Shown here one piece after another: positions 63,959 to 64,000 of a DNA stretch of 64,000 nucleotides (position 1 is its first letter; the number at the start of each line of letters is the position of its first letter). The position numbers and the translations under genes are program-made. The notes under the pieces were generated by a model. The model did not search any database. It was not told the origin of the DNA and saw nothing but the letters and a program-made list of their open reading frames with translations. The stretch is from Verrucomicrobiota bacterium (GTDB taxonomy: Bacteria; Verrucomicrobiota; Verrucomicrobiia; Verrucomicrobiales; Akkermansiaceae): assembly GCA_017301995.1 (NCBI GenBank), contig JAFLEH010000032.1, positions 24,860-88,859 of the forward strand. The letters run 5' to 3'.

Positions 63959-64000
63959 ATGAAAACAACAACACCAGCCCGCGGCAACGTAGTCGTCCTC
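63959..64000 (+). CDS. Start of a further gene, truncated by the window
   Basis: An ATG at 63959, preceded by the RBS-like GTAGGGTGTA, opens a frame (MKTTTPARGNVVVL) that runs off the end. Only 14 codons are visible; the product cannot be named. Confidence 0.4.
   Translation, partial: MKTTTPARGNVVVL

Noticed and set aside
1..64000. tRNA, rRNA and CRISPR arrays
   Set aside because: Isolated GGTTCGAA-like strings occur within coding regions without cloverleaf context; no regularly spaced direct repeats of CRISPR type were found.

Overview
The window reads as a piece of a high-GC Verrucomicrobiota chromosome, probably an aerobic, polysaccharide-degrading member of the Verrucomicrobiales/Luteolibacter type. 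The taxonomic call is inference. It rests on an ECF sigma factor overlapping a membrane Ser/Thr kinase gene, a PEP-CTERM sorting signal, very large secreted proteins with DxDxDG repeats and autotransporter-like beta repeats, many glycoside hydrolases, and starts that mostly lack strong Shine-Dalgarno sequences. No rRNA, tRNA or CRISPR array was recognised.

Layout: (1) 1-2.6 kb: end of an ECF sigma factor gene and a transmembrane Ser/Thr kinase. (2) 2.6-10.3 kb: three large exported proteins; the first is a free-standing copy of a module embedded in the second. (3) 10.5-20.4 kb: a candidate defence island. It has a PLD/SNF2-type helicase, an embedded RHH/PIN toxin-antitoxin pair, an Eco57I-class methylase interrupted in frame by palindromic repeats, an AAA ATPase and a DUF4276-like partner. 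Its content resembles the helicase-methylase-ATPase (Hma) architecture. (4) 20.6-27.8 kb: a glycan-use block with GH43, a LacI-type regulator, GH127 and GH27. (5) 28-32.5 kb: a proline-rich P-loop protein, then nuoD and nuoE. (6) 32.6-36.4 kb: a leftward glycan-assembly operon (DUF3431 glycosyltransferase-like protein, UDP-galactopyranose mutase, DXD glycosyltransferase). (7) 36.35-43.3 kb: two tandem copies of an unrecognised three-gene cassette (Tat-exported protein, lipoprotein, membrane-anchored protein). The copies share an almost identical promoter and leader block of about 260 nt whose only length difference is a poly-C run (12 versus 10). The mature proteins are strongly diverged. Gene remnants lie between the copies. 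(8) 43.5-45.8 kb: a sulfotransferase fused to a lysyl-hydroxylase-type (PLOD) glycosyltransferase domain. (9) 46-58.3 kb: conserved unknowns, a phoR-phoB-phoU-pstB-pstB cluster without pstSCA, a proline-rich protein, def, a VOC protein, and an ECF sigma operon with CpxP-like periplasmic genes. (10) 58.4-63.8 kb: a secreted protein, a six-EF-hand protein, a GH71/99-like protein and a GH29 alpha-L-fucosidase. The window ends in a repeat-rich gap and the first codons of a further gene.

The most novel part is the duplicated cassette at 36-43 kb. A constant leader and a slippage-prone tract in front of divergent exported proteins, flanked by glycosyltransferase and sulfotransferase genes, suggest a variable secreted or surface system. 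The second is the Hma-like island with its embedded toxin-antitoxin module and in-gene palindromic element. All functional statements rest on motifs read by eye; no database search was possible.
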